Source: Macrococcus sp. DPC7161 | GTDB lineage: Bacteria > Bacillota > Bacilli > Staphylococcales > Staphylococcaceae | Assembly: GCF_004117835.1 (NCBI RefSeq) | Contig: NZ_SDSC01000001.1 | Coordinates: 310,001-374,000, forward strand | Length of the DNA stretch: 64,000 bases | Direction: 5' to 3' | Shown here: piece after piece, positions 1-10,163 of the stretch | Layout of the letters: each line of letters begins with the position of its first letter | Numbering within the stretch: position 1 is the stretch's first letter | Made by a program: the position numbers and the translations under genes | The notes under the pieces: generated by a model | The model's input: only the letters and a program-made list of their open reading frames with translations | Told to the model about the DNA's origin: nothing | Databases searched by the model: none

Positions 1-370
1 TTATATTAGAACTCTAGCGACTCAAATTGCTGATGCCTTAGGGACAATTGGTCATATGTCTGATCTAACGCGTATTGCTTCTGGTGGTTTTAAAGTTGAA
101 GAAAGCTACACGTTAGAGACATTACAAAATACAGAATATGAAGCGTTAGCTGAATTGTTGTTACCGATTGAACATGGATTACAGCACTTACCTCGTGTTG
201 AAGTGGATGAAAATATCGCTCAAAAAATATTGTGGGGCCAAAAATTAAAGCAAATGAGCCCTAAAATTGAAGAAGAAACTGCAATGTTTTACAATGATAA
301 AGTATTGGCCATCTATATGCCGGATGAAAAGCATCCAGGATTAATCAAGGCCCGAAAAGTATTTAATTAA
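1..370 (+). CDS. truB: tRNA pseudouridine(55) synthase TruB, 3' part only
   Basis: The gene enters from the left edge; about 122 C-terminal codons are visible, in frame from base 2. TruB converts U55 of the tRNA T-loop to pseudouridine in the cytoplasm. The visible residues YIRTLATQIADALG and GHMSDLTRIASGGF are typical of the end of the catalytic domain, followed by the short C-terminal RNA-binding region. The catalytic Asp lies upstream and is not seen. The stop is 21 bases before ribF, the same truB-ribF pair found across Bacilli. The call rests on sequence similarity and context. Confidence 0.93.
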   Translation, partial: YIRTLATQIADALGTIGHMSDLTRIASGGFKVEESYTLETLQNTEYEALAELLLPIEHGLQHLPRVEVDENIAQKILWGQKLKQMSPKIEEETAMFYNDKVLAIYMPDEKHPGLIKARKVFN

Positions 371-391
371 AACTCATAAGTGAGGTTAACA

Positions 392-1336
392 ATGAAAACG
401 ATAATTATGAAACAGCCGCTAGAAATGTGTTACGATCATGAACCGATTGCATTAGCTGTCGGTTTCTTTGACGGTTTGCATTTAGGTCATCAAAAAGTCA
501 TTCAAAAAATGATAGAAGTTGCAGAAAAAAAAGGACTTAAAAAAGCAGTAATGACTTTTGATCCTCATCCATCAGTTGTTTTAAATCCGGAAATGAAAAG
601 AACAGATTATTTAACACCGATGCAAGAAAAGAAATTTATCTTAGAAAACATGGGCATTGATTATTTATTTGTAGTGCCTTTTACATCAACATTTGCTCAA
701 ATGGAAGAAAAAGCTTTTATTCAAGATTACTTTACTAAAAACCATGTTAAAGAAGTAATTGCAGGGTTTGATTTTACATATGGCAAGTTTGGTAAAGGTA
801 ATATGTTAAAGTTAGAAGCGGACAAAGATGGATTTAATGTGACTACTGTTGATAAATGTGCTTTAGATAATGAAAAGATTTCTACTACTTTGATTCGTGA
901 ACAATTGACGCAAGGTGAGATTGAAAAGGCTAATAAGCAATTAGGAAGACCATATAAAATTGTTGGTTTAGTTGTACAAGGTGAGAAAAGAGGACGAACG
1001 ATTGGTTTTCCTACAGCCAATGTTGCACCAAATGAACTCTATGTATTTCCTAAATTGGGTGTTTACGCAGTAACATTAAAGCGTGAAAATGGACACATTT
1101 ATAAAGGCGTTTGTAATATTGGAGTGAAACCTACATTTCATGATCCTTCAAAGAGTCAAGTATCTATTGAAGTAAATATTTTTGATTTCAATGAATCGAT
1201 ATACGGTGAAACGGTTGAAGTGTATTGGCATGCATTTTTAAGACCTGAACAGAAATTTAATGGTATCGATGCATTGATTTCACAAATAAAAGCGGATAAA
1301 GCATCTGCAATTGAAATATTACAAAATATTCATTAG
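392..1336 (+). CDS. ribF: bifunctional riboflavin kinase / FAD synthetase
   Basis: A 314-residue protein that phosphorylates riboflavin to FMN and adenylates FMN to FAD. The N-terminal nucleotidyltransferase domain carries GFFDGLHLGH (residues 24-33), the HxGH-type ATP site. The C-terminal riboflavin kinase domain carries GRTIGFPTANV, with the metal/ATP motif PTAN at residues 207-210. The ATG at 392 is preferred over an in-frame GTG at 380, because the GTG lies inside the ribosome site AAGTGAGG. Length is normal for the family. It follows truB closely and is probably co-transcribed with it. Confidence 0.95.
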   Translation: MKTIIMKQPLEMCYDHEPIALAVGFFDGLHLGHQKVIQKMIEVAEKKGLKKAVMTFDPHPSVVLNPEMKRTDYLTPMQEKKFILENMGIDYLFVVPFTSTFAQMEEKAFIQDYFTKNHVKEVIAGFDFTYGKFGKGNMLKLEADKDGFNVTTVDKCALDNEKISTTLIREQLTQGEIEKANKQLGRPYKIVGLVVQGEKRGRTIGFPTANVAPNELYVFPKLGVYAVTLKRENGHIYKGVCNIGVKPTFHDPSKSQVSIEVNIFDFNESIYGETVEVYWHAFLRPEQKFNGIDALISQIKADKASAIEILQNIH

Positions 1337-1342
1337 AAATCA

Positions 1343-1370
1343 TTGATTAAATTTTGAAACATGGTATACT
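1343..1370 (+). promoter_or_regulatory. probable rpsO promoter with extended -10
   Basis: TTGATT at 1343-1348, a 16-base spacer and TATACT at 1365-1370. TG at 1362-1363 makes an extended -10. The leader of about 80 bases before rpsO is the usual place of S15 autoregulatory RNA in Bacilli, but no specific fold is asserted here. Confidence 0.55.
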
Positions 1371-1455
1371 ATTTGAGTACCTTTCCTTGGTATCGAGACA
1401 CTCCGACTCATACTCAGGTTATGGTGTAAATTAAATTATAGGAGGCTATTTAATT

Positions 1456-1725
1456 ATGGCAATTACTCAAGAACGTAAAAACGAAATCATCGCACAATAC
1501 CGCGTACACGAAACAGATACAGGATCTCCTGAAGTACAAATCGCTGTTTTAACTGCAGAAATCAATGCATTAAACGAGCACTTACGTACTCACAAAAAAG
1601 ATCACCATTCTCGTCGTGGTTTATTAAAAATGGTAGGTCGTCGTAAAAACTTATTAACTTACTTACGTGAAAACGATGTTCAACGTTACCGTGAATTAAT
1701 TAAATCTTTAGGATTACGTCGTTAA
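1456..1725 (+). CDS. rpsO: 30S ribosomal protein S15
   Basis: An 89-residue protein, the exact family length. S15 is a primary binder of the central domain of 16S rRNA and nucleates assembly of the small-subunit platform. Diagnostic residues are visible: [16 protein letters not shown] near the N-terminus, [12 protein letters not shown] in the rRNA-contacting loop and a C-terminal LIKSLGLRR. The ribosome site ATAGGAGGC precedes the ATG. The gene has its own promoter and is closed by a strong hairpin before pnp. Confidence 0.98.
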   Translation: MAITQERKNEIIAQYRVHETDTGSPEVQIAVLTAEINALNEHLRTHKKDHHSRRGLLKMVGRRKNLLTYLRENDVQRYRELIKSLGLRR

Positions 1726-1733
1726 TTCTATTT

Positions 1734-1763
1734 AATCGAAAGGAATATTCCTTTCGATTTTTT
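1734..1763 (+). terminator. Rho-independent terminator after rpsO
   Basis: Perfect stem TCGAAAGGAAT / ATTCCTTTCGA with almost no loop, followed by a run of eight T. It separates rpsO from pnp. Confidence 0.85.
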
Positions 1764-1783
1764 TATGCAAACAACAAGCTGTG

Positions 1784-1792
1784 TGGTATAGT
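1784..1792 (+). promoter_or_regulatory. extended -10 promoter element for pnp
   Basis: TGGTATAGT (TG, one base, TATAGT) lies 36 bases before the pnp ATG, just downstream of the rpsO terminator. No convincing -35 hexamer is seen at 17 bases, as expected for an extended -10 promoter. Confidence 0.45.
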
Positions 1793-1828
1793 TAAACTAT
1801 ATGTTTATTTAAGAGAGGGGATATTTTA

Positions 1829-3934
1829 ATGTCTCAGGAAAAAAAAGTATTTAAAACAGAATGGGCTGGTCGTGAATTAATTATTGAAACTGGCCAATTA
1901 GCAAAACAAGCAAATGGAGCAGTACTTGTAAGATATGGTGATACAGTAGTATTATCAACAGCTACAGCTTCTAAAGAGCCACGCGATGTTGACTTTTTCC
2001 CATTAATGGTGAATTACGAAGAAAAATTATATGCTGCTGGTAAAATTCCAGGTGGCTTTAATAAACGTGAAGGACGTCCAGGCGAAGATGCAACGTTAAC
2101 GTCACGTTTAATTGACCGTCCAATTCGTCCTTTATTCCCTAAAGGATATCGTCATGATGTTCAAGTCATTTCTATTGTAATGAGTGTAGATCCAAACAAC
2201 TCACCTGAAATGGCAGCAATGATTGGTTCATCGATGGCATTATCGGTTTCTGATATCCCATTTGAAGGTCCAATTGCTGGTGTTAATGTAGGTTTAGTTG
2301 ATGGTGAGTTAATCATTAACCCAAACATTGAGCAACGTGAAAAATCATTACTTGATTTACAAGTTGCTGGACATAAAGATGCTGTAAACATGGTTGAAGC
2401 GGGTGCTAAAGAAGTACCTGAAGATAAAATGTTAGAAGCAATTATGTTTGGTCATGCTGAAATTAAGAAATTAGTTGCTTTCCAACAAGAAATTATTGAT
2501 ACATTACAACCTGTTAAATCTGAGTTTGTACCAGTACAACCGAATGAAGAAGTAGAATCTAAAGTTGAAGCATTAGCTACTGAATTAGAATTATCAAAAG
2601 CCATTCAAACACAAGAAAAAGTAGCACGTGAAGAAAATATCACGGCAGTAAAAGTAAAAGTAATTGAAGCTTTTGAAGGCGAAGATGAAGAAATCATTGC
2701 AATTGTTAATAAAAAGTTTGATGCTTTAATTAAAGAAGAAGTGCGTCGTTTAATTACAGAAGAAAAAGTACGTCCAGATGGTCGTCGTCCTGAAGAAATT
2801 CGTCCATTATCTTCTGAAGTTGGTCTTTTACCACGTGCACACGGTTCTGGTTTATTTACACGTGGTCAAACACAAGCATTTTCTATTGCAACTTTAGGTG
2901 CATTAGGAGAGCATCAAATCATTGATGGTTTAGGTGTTGAAGAACAAAAACGTTATATGCATCATTACAATTTCCCGAACTTCTCAGTAGGTGAAACAGG
3001 TCCAATCCGTGCCCCAGGTCGACGTGAAATTGGTCATGGTGCTTTAGGTGAACGTGCATTATTACAAGTGATTCCTGATGAAAAAGAATTCCCGTACACA
3101 ATTCGTGTAGTATCAGAAGTATTAGAATCAAATGGTTCAAGTTCACAAGCTTCTATTTGTGGATCTACTCTAGCATTAATGGATGCAGGTGTACCGATCA
3201 AAGCACCTGTTGCTGGTATCGCAATGGGATTAGTGACGAAAGATGAACACTATACAATTTTATCTGATATTCAAGGTATGGAAGATGCATTAGGAGATAT
3301 GGACTTTAAAGTTGCAGGTACTAAAGAAGGTATTACTGCAATTCAAATGGACATTAAAATTGATGGTTTATCTGAAGATATTTTACGTGAAGCGTTAGAA
3401 CAAGCAAGAGTTGGGCGCTTACACATTATGGAACACATGATGTCTACAATTTCTGAGCCACGTCAATCATTAAGTCCTTATGCACCTAAAATCGAAATTA
3501 TTCATATCAATCCTGATAAAATTCGTGATGTTATTGGACCTGGTGGTAAAAAGATTAACGAAATCATAGATGCTACGGGTGTAAAATTAGACATCGAACA
3601 AGATGGTACTGTATTTATCGGTTCTAGTGATGAAGAGATGATTAAAGAGGCAAAACGCTTAATTGAAAATATCGTACGTGAAGCTGAAGTAGGACAAATT
3701 TATATGTCTACAGTGAAGCGTATTGAGAAATTTGGTGCTTTTGTTGAAATCTTCCCAGGTAAAGACGCATTAGTACATATTTCACAATTAGCGAAAGAAC
3801 GTGTTAATAAAGTTGAAGATGTTGTAAAAATGGGCGATCAATTCTTAGTTAAAGTTACTGAAATTGATAAACAAGGTCGCGTGAATGCTTCTCGAAAAGT
3901 ATTATTAGAAGAAAAAACTGAAGAAAAAAATTAA
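1829..3934 (+). CDS. pnp: polyribonucleotide nucleotidyltransferase (PNPase)
   Basis: A 701-residue phosphorolytic 3'-5' exoribonuclease, part of the RNA degradosome. Order of domains: first RNase PH core (about 1-140), helical linker, catalytic second RNase PH core (about 310-545, with [12 protein letters not shown] and the phosphate-site [13 protein letters not shown]), KH domain with IGPGGK at 569-574, then S1 domain (about 620-695, [15 protein letters not shown]). The start follows AGAGAGGGGAT. Its product acts with RNase J and RNase Y, both also encoded in this window. Confidence 0.97.
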   Translation: MSQEKKVFKTEWAGRELIIETGQLAKQANGAVLVRYGDTVVLSTATASKEPRDVDFFPLMVNYEEKLYAAGKIPGGFNKREGRPGEDATLTSRLIDRPIRPLFPKGYRHDVQVISIVMSVDPNNSPEMAAMIGSSMALSVSDIPFEGPIAGVNVGLVDGELIINPNIEQREKSLLDLQVAGHKDAVNMVEAGAKEVPEDKMLEAIMFGHAEIKKLVAFQQEIIDTLQPVKSEFVPVQPNEEVESKVEALATELELSKAIQTQEKVAREENITAVKVKVIEAFEGEDEEIIAIVNKKFDALIKEEVRRLITEEKVRPDGRRPEEIRPLSSEVGLLPRAHGSGLFTRGQTQAFSIATLGALGEHQIIDGLGVEEQKRYMHHYNFPNFSVGETGPIRAPGRREIGHGALGERALLQVIPDEKEFPYTIRVVSEVLESNGSSSQASICGSTLALMDAGVPIKAPVAGIAMGLVTKDEHYTILSDIQGMEDALGDMDFKVAGTKEGITAIQMDIKIDGLSEDILREALEQARVGRLHIMEHMMSTISEPRQSLSPYAPKIEIIHINPDKIRDVIGPGGKKINEIIDATGVKLDIEQDGTVFIGSSDEEMIKEAKRLIENIVREAEVGQIYMSTVKRIEKFGAFVEIFPGKDALVHISQLAKERVNKVEDVVKMGDQFLVKVTEIDKQGRVNASRKVLLEEKTEEKN

Positions 3935-3952
3935 TGATATAACGATTTTTTT

Positions 3953-3983
3953 AAGGTGTGTGACGTTGTTGCACACCTTTTTT
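3953..3983 (+). terminator. terminator after pnp
   Basis: AAGGTGTGTG and GCACACCTT form a hairpin around a short loop, followed by a T-run. Confidence 0.85.
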
Positions 3984-4006
3984 GTGCATATTTTTACTAT
4001 TAATTA

Positions 4007-4015
4007 TGGTATAAT
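4007..4015 (+). promoter_or_regulatory. extended -10 promoter for the M16 peptidase gene
   Basis: TGGTATAAT, a consensus -10 with the TGn extension, 33 bases before the ATG at 4048. It is the third TGG-TATAnT element in succession in this region. Confidence 0.5.
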
Positions 4016-4047
4016 TAAATAATTATGTGAACTTATGAGGATTATTA

Positions 4048-5238
4048 ATGAAAAAGAAAAAATTAAAAAATGGTGGACAGTTCATTCATCATCAAACAGA
4101 TACAGATATTGTTCATTTAGCTGTATTTATTAAAGTAGGTACAAAAGATGAACAACATTTTCCCGCAGGCATTGCCCATTTTACTGAACATATGATTTTT
4201 AAAGGGACGAATAACCATCAAGCTCATGATATTTTACGAAAGATTGATGAGTATGGTGGAGAATTCAATGCTTATACTACAAAAACTTATACTGTATATG
4301 GTATCAAAACTTTAAAACGATTTGAAGAAGAAGCCATTCAATTATTATTAGAAATGATTTTTTATTCAACATTTCCGAAAGAAGAAATTGAAAAAGAACA
4401 AAAGGTCATTTTAGAAGAAATTAAAATGGTTGAAGATGATCCAGAAGAAACATTATTTGAGCAATTTGAAGCAAAAATATTTAATAATACATCTTTAATG
4501 CAGCCAATATTAGGTTCAAAATCATCATTACAAGAAATGAACCAACTAAATTTGTTGCAATTTCATAATCAATATTATGTTTCTAATAATTGCATATTTT
4601 CATACTCAGGAACGAAACCTGAAATGATTGCATCTATGATTGAAGCATTACCGCTAAAGGAAACTCCTGTACATCAAAATGGATTCCACTTTCAAAAAAT
4701 CGATAAAGTGATTCATAAACCACATCTTGAGCAAGCACATGTCGTTTTAGCACATCCAATTGTAAGTCATCACCATCATTTGTATGAAGCATTTCAAGTG
4801 ATTAATCAAATCTATGGTGGCAGTATGAATGCTTTGTTATTTAAAGTATTAAGGGAACAAAATGGTTATTGTTATCATACGTATTCAAGTATTGAAACAT
4901 ATGATCAAGGTGGCGTTTTATATACATATTTTGCTACGGATAAAGAGAATATTAATGCATGTATTGAATGTATAGACGAAATCATTAAACAATTGCATAC
5001 ATCAATTGATGAAGCATTGATCAACAAAACAAAGCAAAATATGATTACAAATTTATATATGAATTTTGATAATGATGGTCAATTTGTAAATCACTACGGT
5101 AAAAGCATGTTAATTTATGATAAAATATATACATTAGAGGAAATAGAAAATTTAATTGATCAAGTGTCTTTAAAAGACATACAAATGGCTTTAAATTATA
5201 TTGACTGTCAATATAGTCAAATGAAAATAATGGCTTAA
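4048..5238 (+). CDS. M16 family zinc metallopeptidase (YmxG/MlpA-like)
   Basis: A 396-residue inverzincin-type peptidase. The inverted zinc motif HFTEH is at 44-48, with GIAHFTEHMIFKGT typical of the family, and the distal Glu region EKEQKVILEEIKMVEDD lies about 75 residues on, so the active site looks complete. No signal peptide; it is probably cytoplasmic. In Bacillus the homologue YmxG/MlpA also lies just downstream of pnp. As far as I recall S. aureus has no gene here and goes straight from pnp to rnjB. It has its own promoter and terminator. Substrate unknown. Confidence 0.88.
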   Translation: MKKKKLKNGGQFIHHQTDTDIVHLAVFIKVGTKDEQHFPAGIAHFTEHMIFKGTNNHQAHDILRKIDEYGGEFNAYTTKTYTVYGIKTLKRFEEEAIQLLLEMIFYSTFPKEEIEKEQKVILEEIKMVEDDPEETLFEQFEAKIFNNTSLMQPILGSKSSLQEMNQLNLLQFHNQYYVSNNCIFSYSGTKPEMIASMIEALPLKETPVHQNGFHFQKIDKVIHKPHLEQAHVVLAHPIVSHHHHLYEAFQVINQIYGGSMNALLFKVLREQNGYCYHTYSSIETYDQGGVLYTYFATDKENINACIECIDEIIKQLHTSIDEALINKTKQNMITNLYMNFDNDGQFVNHYGKSMLIYDKIYTLEEIENLIDQVSLKDIQMALNYIDCQYSQMKIMA

Positions 5239-5259
5239 AGGGGCTTGGGCCTCTTTTTA
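5238..5259 (+). terminator. terminator overlapping the end of the M16 gene
   Basis: AAGGGGC ttgg GCCTCTT stem (one G-T pair) followed by five T; it begins at the last base of the TAA stop. Confidence 0.75.
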
Positions 5260-5331
5260 TTGTGAATATACAATTAAATAGAATATAATTAAATAGAGAT
5301 TATGGACGTGAAATTAATAGGAGGAACTGTT

Positions 5332-7005
5332 TTGAATTTAGTAAAAAAAGAAAACAATCATATAAAAATGATACCACTTGGTGGTGTTGGTGAAATTGCA
5401 AAGAACATGTATATCGTTGAAGTTGACGATGAAATGTTCATGTTAGATGCGGGATTAATGTTTCCCGAAGATGAAATGTTAGGAATTGATGCGGTCATTC
5501 CTGATATTTCATATGTTATTGAAAATAAAGAACGTTTAAAAGGTATTTTCTTGTCTCATGGGCATGAAGATGCAATTGGTGCTTTACAATACATTATTAA
5601 TGATTTAGATGCACCTATATATGGTTCAAGATTAACAATCGCTTTAGTAAAGAACCATATGAAAGAAGCGGGTATCACAAAGAAAATCAAATTTTATACA
5701 GTGAATAATGCTTCTATTATGCGCTTCAAAAGTGTTAATGTTTCATTTTTTAACACTTCTCATAGTATTCCTGATGCATTAGGTATTGTAATTCATACTT
5801 CAGAAGGTGCAATTGTTTACACTGGTGAATTTAAATTTGACCAAAGTTTACAAGGAAGTTATCGTCCTGACATTCATAAGATGGCACAAATAGGTGAAAG
5901 CGGCGTATTAATGTTGATTAGTGATTCAACTGAAGCTGAAAAGCCAGGATACAATATGCCTGAAAATGTAATTGAAAGTCATATCGCAGATGAATTTGCG
6001 AAAGCTAAAGGTAGAATTATCGTAAGTTGCTATGCCTCTAACTTTATTAGAATTCAACAAGTATTATTAGCAGCTGCTAAAGAAAATAGAAAAGTATCTT
6101 TCTTAGGTAAATCATTAGAATCTTCATTTAATATTGCAAGAAAATTAGGTTATTTCGAAATTCAAGATCAATTACTAGTACCAGTTAAAGATGTTGAAAA
6201 ATATCCTGACAATGAGATTGTTATTATTGCTACAGGGTCTCACGGTGAACCTATTGAAGCATTAGGGCAAATGGCAAAACAAAAAAATAGCATACTAAAT
6301 GTAAAAGAAGGCGACACTGTATTTATTACAACAACACCAAGCTCAAACATGGAAGTTAAACTGGGCTCTGTAATCAATGATTTAGTTAAAGCAGATGTAA
6401 AAGTCGTTTCTACAAATAAAAAAATCCATGCATCTGGTCATGGTTGTATGGAAGAATTGAAAATGATGTTAAATTTAATTCAACCAAAGTATTTTGTACC
6501 AGTCCAAGGTGAATTTAAAATGCAAATCGCACATGCAAAACTTGCTGCAGAAGCAGGTGTTTTACCAGAACACATCTTCTTATTAGAAAAAGGAGACGTT
6601 TTAAATTATGATGGTGAAAATATGCGTGCGAATGAAAAAGTCACTGCTGGTAACGTATTAATTGATGGTATCGGTGTTGGTGACGTTGGTAATATCGTAT
6701 TAAGAGATCGTCGTTTATTAAGTGAAGATGGTATCTTTATTGCAGTTGTCACTTTAGATCCAAAATCTAAAACTATTGTTGCTGGACCACAAATTCAATC
6801 AAGAGGTTTCGTTTATGTAAGAGAAAGCGAAGCATTGTTAAAAGAAGCTGAGGAAATGACAAGAGCAATCGTTGAAGAAGGATTAATGCAAAAACGTATT
6901 GAATGGTCAGAAATTAAGCAAGAAATGCGTGATAAATTAGGTAAGTTTTTATATGAAAATACAAAACGTCGACCAATGATTATTCCAGTCATTTCTGAGA
7001 TTTAA
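5332..7005 (+). CDS. rnjB: ribonuclease J2
   Basis: A 557-residue beta-CASP metallo-beta-lactamase RNase, working with RNase J1 in 5'-3' decay and processing. TTG at 5332 is chosen: TAGGAGGAA ends 6-7 bases before it. An in-frame ATG at 5302 would add ten residues without a ribosome site. The metal motif reads HGHEDA at residues 76-81: the last His of the HxHxDH motif is Ala. This fits the weakly active J2 paralogue rather than J1. Later motifs ([24 protein letters not shown]) and the C-terminal end [12 protein letters not shown] match staphylococcal J2. Confidence 0.93.
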   Translation: MNLVKKENNHIKMIPLGGVGEIAKNMYIVEVDDEMFMLDAGLMFPEDEMLGIDAVIPDISYVIENKERLKGIFLSHGHEDAIGALQYIINDLDAPIYGSRLTIALVKNHMKEAGITKKIKFYTVNNASIMRFKSVNVSFFNTSHSIPDALGIVIHTSEGAIVYTGEFKFDQSLQGSYRPDIHKMAQIGESGVLMLISDSTEAEKPGYNMPENVIESHIADEFAKAKGRIIVSCYASNFIRIQQVLLAAAKENRKVSFLGKSLESSFNIARKLGYFEIQDQLLVPVKDVEKYPDNEIVIIATGSHGEPIEALGQMAKQKNSILNVKEGDTVFITTTPSSNMEVKLGSVINDLVKADVKVVSTNKKIHASGHGCMEELKMMLNLIQPKYFVPVQGEFKMQIAHAKLAAEAGVLPEHIFLLEKGDVLNYDGENMRANEKVTAGNVLIDGIGVGDVGNIVLRDRRLLSEDGIFIAVVTLDPKSKTIVAGPQIQSRGFVYVRESEALLKEAEEMTRAIVEEGLMQKRIEWSEIKQEMRDKLGKFLYENTKRRPMIIPVISEI

Positions 7006-7010
7006 TTGTG

Positions 7011-7042
7011 AAAATAAACAAGCTATTGTAGCTTGTTTATTT
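7011..7042 (+). terminator. hairpin after rnjB
   Basis: AATAAACAAGCT and AGCTTGTTTATT form a 12-bp stem with a five-base loop. The trailing T-run is interrupted (TTTATTTGTTT), so termination may be partial and spoIIIE may be read from upstream. Confidence 0.6.
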
Positions 7043-7062
7043 GTTTATAAGGATGTGAAAAA

Positions 7063-9429
7063 ATGGCAGTAACAAAAAAGACACCTAGAAAATCAACTAG
7101 AAAGAAAAAGAGAAAAACACAACAAAATAATGAGACTATCTATTTATTTGCAGTTATCAGTTTAATACTTTTAGCAATTGGTTTTTTACAATTTGGTGTT
7201 ATTGGAGTTGGGATTGACAGCCTTTTAACATATATATTTGGAAGCGCAAAATATTTTGCATATATATTAATCTCATTAATTATCATTTATGTAACAGTGA
7301 ATAAAAAATTTATTCCATTAAACAGAAAACTTAATGGTTGGCTTTCATTAAGCGTTGTATTACCGTTTTTTTTACAAATGATTTTAAGAATGAGCGGTCA
7401 TGAAAAGTATCAAACATTTACAAATATCTTTGAAATTGAGTCAAAGAAAGGATTCTTTTTTCATGGTGGCGGTATGATTGGTTATATTTATTCTGTTGTC
7501 ATTGGAAATTTAATTAGTCCAATCGGTGCATTTATGATGTCGATTATTATGATGATATTATCTGTTTTGTTAATTCTTGGAAAATCCATTAGAAAAACAA
7601 GTGAATGGTGCATCCATACACTCATCATGTCGAGTAAATATATTATTAATAAAGTTGGACAAAAAATAAATGATGTTCAAAATGGTAATAATCAAAGTGG
7701 AAAAAATGAAGAAAGAAAGAATAAAACTAAATCTTTAAAAGATGTATCTGACTTAGAGGAAATTCAAGACGATTCAGATATCCCTATTTTCCATAGTCAT
7801 AATCAAATAAAAGACGGTGAAAAACAAGATTTTTATGAAAATGTATCTGAATCTGAAGAAGTTGTGAATGACACAATGCATTCAGAACGTGCTGAAAGAC
7901 AACCAACACTATTTGATCAAGACGAAAATATCTCAAATAATAAACAAACCAATCAACATTCAAATCATAGTGATGATGAAGCAACGAATGTACAGCAAGC
8001 TGATACAAGTGAATATGAAAATTTAAAATATGAATTGCCTCCAATCACTTTATTAAATGAAGTGAGTAGTAATGCAAACGTAAACACAAGAGAAGTTAAG
8101 AAAAAAGGACAATTACTTGAATCGACATTAAAGAACTTTGGCGTTAATGCGAAAGTTTCTCAAATCAGAATTGGTCCTGCTGTAACTCAATATGAGGTTC
8201 AACCTGCAATGGGTGTAAAAGTAAGTAGAATTGTTAATTTGCATAATGACATTGCATTAGCGTTAGCTGCAAAGGACATAAGAATTGAAGCACCGATTCC
8301 AGGTAAATCAGCAGTTGGTATCGAAGTGCCAAATGGGTCAATTGCAATGGTGAGTTTAAGAGAAGTGTTAGAAGCTTCTCCTGTTGAAGAAAACAAACTT
8401 AAAGTTGCATTAGGTCGTGATATTTCAGGTGAGCCAATAAGTGCTGAATTAAATAAAATGCCACATTTACTAGTTGCTGGGGCAACGGGTAGTGGTAAGT
8501 CTGTTTGTATAAATGGCATTATTACTAGTATTTTAATGAATGCCAAACCTCATGAAGTTAAATTGATGATGATAGACCCAAAAATGGTTGAGTTGAATGT
8601 ATATAATGGCATTCCTCATTTGTTAACACCTGTAGTAACCAATCCACAAAAAGCAGCACAAGCATTACAAAAAATTGTTGGTGAAATGGAAAGAAGATAT
8701 GATTTATTTAGTCATACTGGAACGAGAAACATAGAGGGCTATAATCAATACTTAAAACGCCAAAATGAAGAAGCTGGTGAGAAAAATGCGATGCTACCAT
8801 ATATTGTTGTTATTGTTGACGAGCTTGCTGATTTAATGATGGTCGCAAGTAAAGACGTAGAGGCAGCAATAATGAGAATTGCACAAATGGCACGTGCAGC
8901 AGGTATTCACTTAATTATCGCTACGCAACGTCCTTCAGTAGATGTTATCACTGGATTAATTAAAGCAAATATTCCTTCAAGAATCGCATTTAGTGTGAGT
9001 TCAGCTGTAGATTCAAGAACCATATTGGATGGCCAAGGTGCTGAGAAACTATTAGGTAAAGGAGATATGCTTTATTTACCATATGGTCAGTCTAAACCTG
9101 TACGTGTACAAGGAGCATTTTTATCAGATGCTGAAGTTGAAGCTATTGTTAATTTTGTAACGAAGCAACAATCAGCCAATTATATTCAAGCGATGGAACC
9201 TTCAGAAATTCCTGATAGCCAATCACAAACTTCTGAAGATGATCTATATGAAGATGCCAAACTTTTCGTTATTGAGAAACAAAAAGCCAGTGCAAGCTTA
9301 TTACAACGACAATTTAGAATTGGTTATAACAGGGCTGCTAGGTTAATTGATGAATTGGAAGCAAATGGTGTAATTGGACCAGCGACGGGTAGTAAACCAA
9401 GACAAGTACTTATCGATTATGAATCATAA
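7063..9429 (+). CDS. spoIIIE: DNA translocase SpoIIIE/FtsK
   Basis: A 788-residue membrane-anchored hexameric motor that pumps chromosomal DNA through the division septum. After a Lys/Arg-rich start come about four or five membrane segments (residues 28-180), an acidic polar linker (about 200-320), then the alpha-beta motor. Walker A is GATGSGKS at 473-480; the Walker B region contains [13 protein letters not shown]. The C-terminal gamma winged helix (about 720-788) reads DNA polarity sequences. Length equals the shorter SpoIIIE of staphylococci, which have a longer FtsK elsewhere. It heads the downstream ymf-type cluster. Confidence 0.94.
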   Translation: MAVTKKTPRKSTRKKKRKTQQNNETIYLFAVISLILLAIGFLQFGVIGVGIDSLLTYIFGSAKYFAYILISLIIIYVTVNKKFIPLNRKLNGWLSLSVVLPFFLQMILRMSGHEKYQTFTNIFEIESKKGFFFHGGGMIGYIYSVVIGNLISPIGAFMMSIIMMILSVLLILGKSIRKTSEWCIHTLIMSSKYIINKVGQKINDVQNGNNQSGKNEERKNKTKSLKDVSDLEEIQDDSDIPIFHSHNQIKDGEKQDFYENVSESEEVVNDTMHSERAERQPTLFDQDENISNNKQTNQHSNHSDDEATNVQQADTSEYENLKYELPPITLLNEVSSNANVNTREVKKKGQLLESTLKNFGVNAKVSQIRIGPAVTQYEVQPAMGVKVSRIVNLHNDIALALAAKDIRIEAPIPGKSAVGIEVPNGSIAMVSLREVLEASPVEENKLKVALGRDISGEPISAELNKMPHLLVAGATGSGKSVCINGIITSILMNAKPHEVKLMMIDPKMVELNVYNGIPHLLTPVVTNPQKAAQALQKIVGEMERRYDLFSHTGTRNIEGYNQYLKRQNEEAGEKNAMLPYIVVIVDELADLMMVASKDVEAAIMRIAQMARAAGIHLIIATQRPSVDVITGLIKANIPSRIAFSVSSAVDSRTILDGQGAEKLLGKGDMLYLPYGQSKPVRVQGAFLSDAEVEAIVNFVTKQQSANYIQAMEPSEIPDSQSQTSEDDLYEDAKLFVIEKQKASASLLQRQFRIGYNRAARLIDELEANGVIGPATGSKPRQVLIDYES

Positions 9430-9440
9430 AGGAGAATATC

Positions 9441-10163
9441 ATGTCAGTCAGCATGGATGTCGTGAATTGTAAAAATTGGATTTTAAAAAATATTGAAACA
9501 GGTTATTTCAGTCATAATGAGCCGTTACCATCATTTTATGAAGTCTCTAGAACATTGGATATTTCTACAGATGATGTTGAAAAAGCATTTCATGAGTTGG
9601 TTACAGAACAATTGTTGTGTGAACGATTTCAACAAGGCTATTTTGTTAAAGAAGAACACTTATTTGATTTGCCAATGAATGAGTTAATTAGCATTACAGA
9701 AATGATTGTTTCAAAAGGTAAGACGCCAGGAACAATCATCATTAGCCAAGATAATGAATGGCCAACATTCGATGATATGAGATTATTACATATGGAAGAA
9801 GCAGAAGAAATTCATGTTGTAGAACGTATTCGAACAGCAGATGAGGACCATGTGGTTTATTGTTTAGATAAACTGAAATCTAATAAGCCACTTGATTTAC
9901 ATTCAGCAAATCAAAGTTCATTATTGGAAATACTTAACCAAAACGGACATCAATTGGAATATGCAATCAGTGAAATTGAATCTATCGGATACGAGCCATA
10001 TATTTCAAGTGTATTGCAATGTGAGCCAAATGAAAGTTTACTGTTATTTAAGCAAATTCATTACAATGCTCAAGATGAACCTATTTTATATTCATTAAAT
10101 TATTTTAAATCATCCTATGTAAAATTTAGAATTAAACGAAAAATAAAGAAGGAGTCCAAATGA
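9441..10163 (+). CDS. GntR-family transcription regulator with UTRA domain
   Basis: A 240-residue protein: N-terminal winged helix (about 8-75; SHNEPLPSFYEVSRTLDIST is the recognition region) and a C-terminal UTRA effector-binding domain (about 95-235). It starts at ATG 9441 after AAAGGAGAA. A GntR gene sits at this place after spoIIIE in staphylococci. Its stop overlaps the next start (ATGA), so it is translated with the M16 pair. Effector unknown. Confidence 0.87.
   Translation: MSVSMDVVNCKNWILKNIETGYFSHNEPLPSFYEVSRTLDISTDDVEKAFHELVTEQLLCERFQQGYFVKEEHLFDLPMNELISITEMIVSKGKTPGTIIISQDNEWPTFDDMRLLHMEEAEEIHVVERIRTADEDHVVYCLDKLKSNKPLDLHSANQSSLLEILNQNGHQLEYAISEIESIGYEPYISSVLQCEPNESLLLFKQIHYNAQDEPILYSLNYFKSSYVKFRIKRKIKKESK

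Noticed and set aside
5302-5331. longer RNase J2 starting at ATG 5302
   Set aside because: AGGAGG lies downstream of this ATG and fits TTG 5332; the shorter form also has the normal family length.
7784-8044. minus-strand frame rich in His/Leu opposite the acidic linker of spoIIIE
   Set aside because: Composition is the mirror of the low-complexity linker; no start signal.
8199-8546. 115-residue minus-strand reading frame within spoIIIE
   Set aside because: It lies over the conserved motor domain of spoIIIE, has no ribosome site, and its amino-acid pattern is that of a shadow frame.
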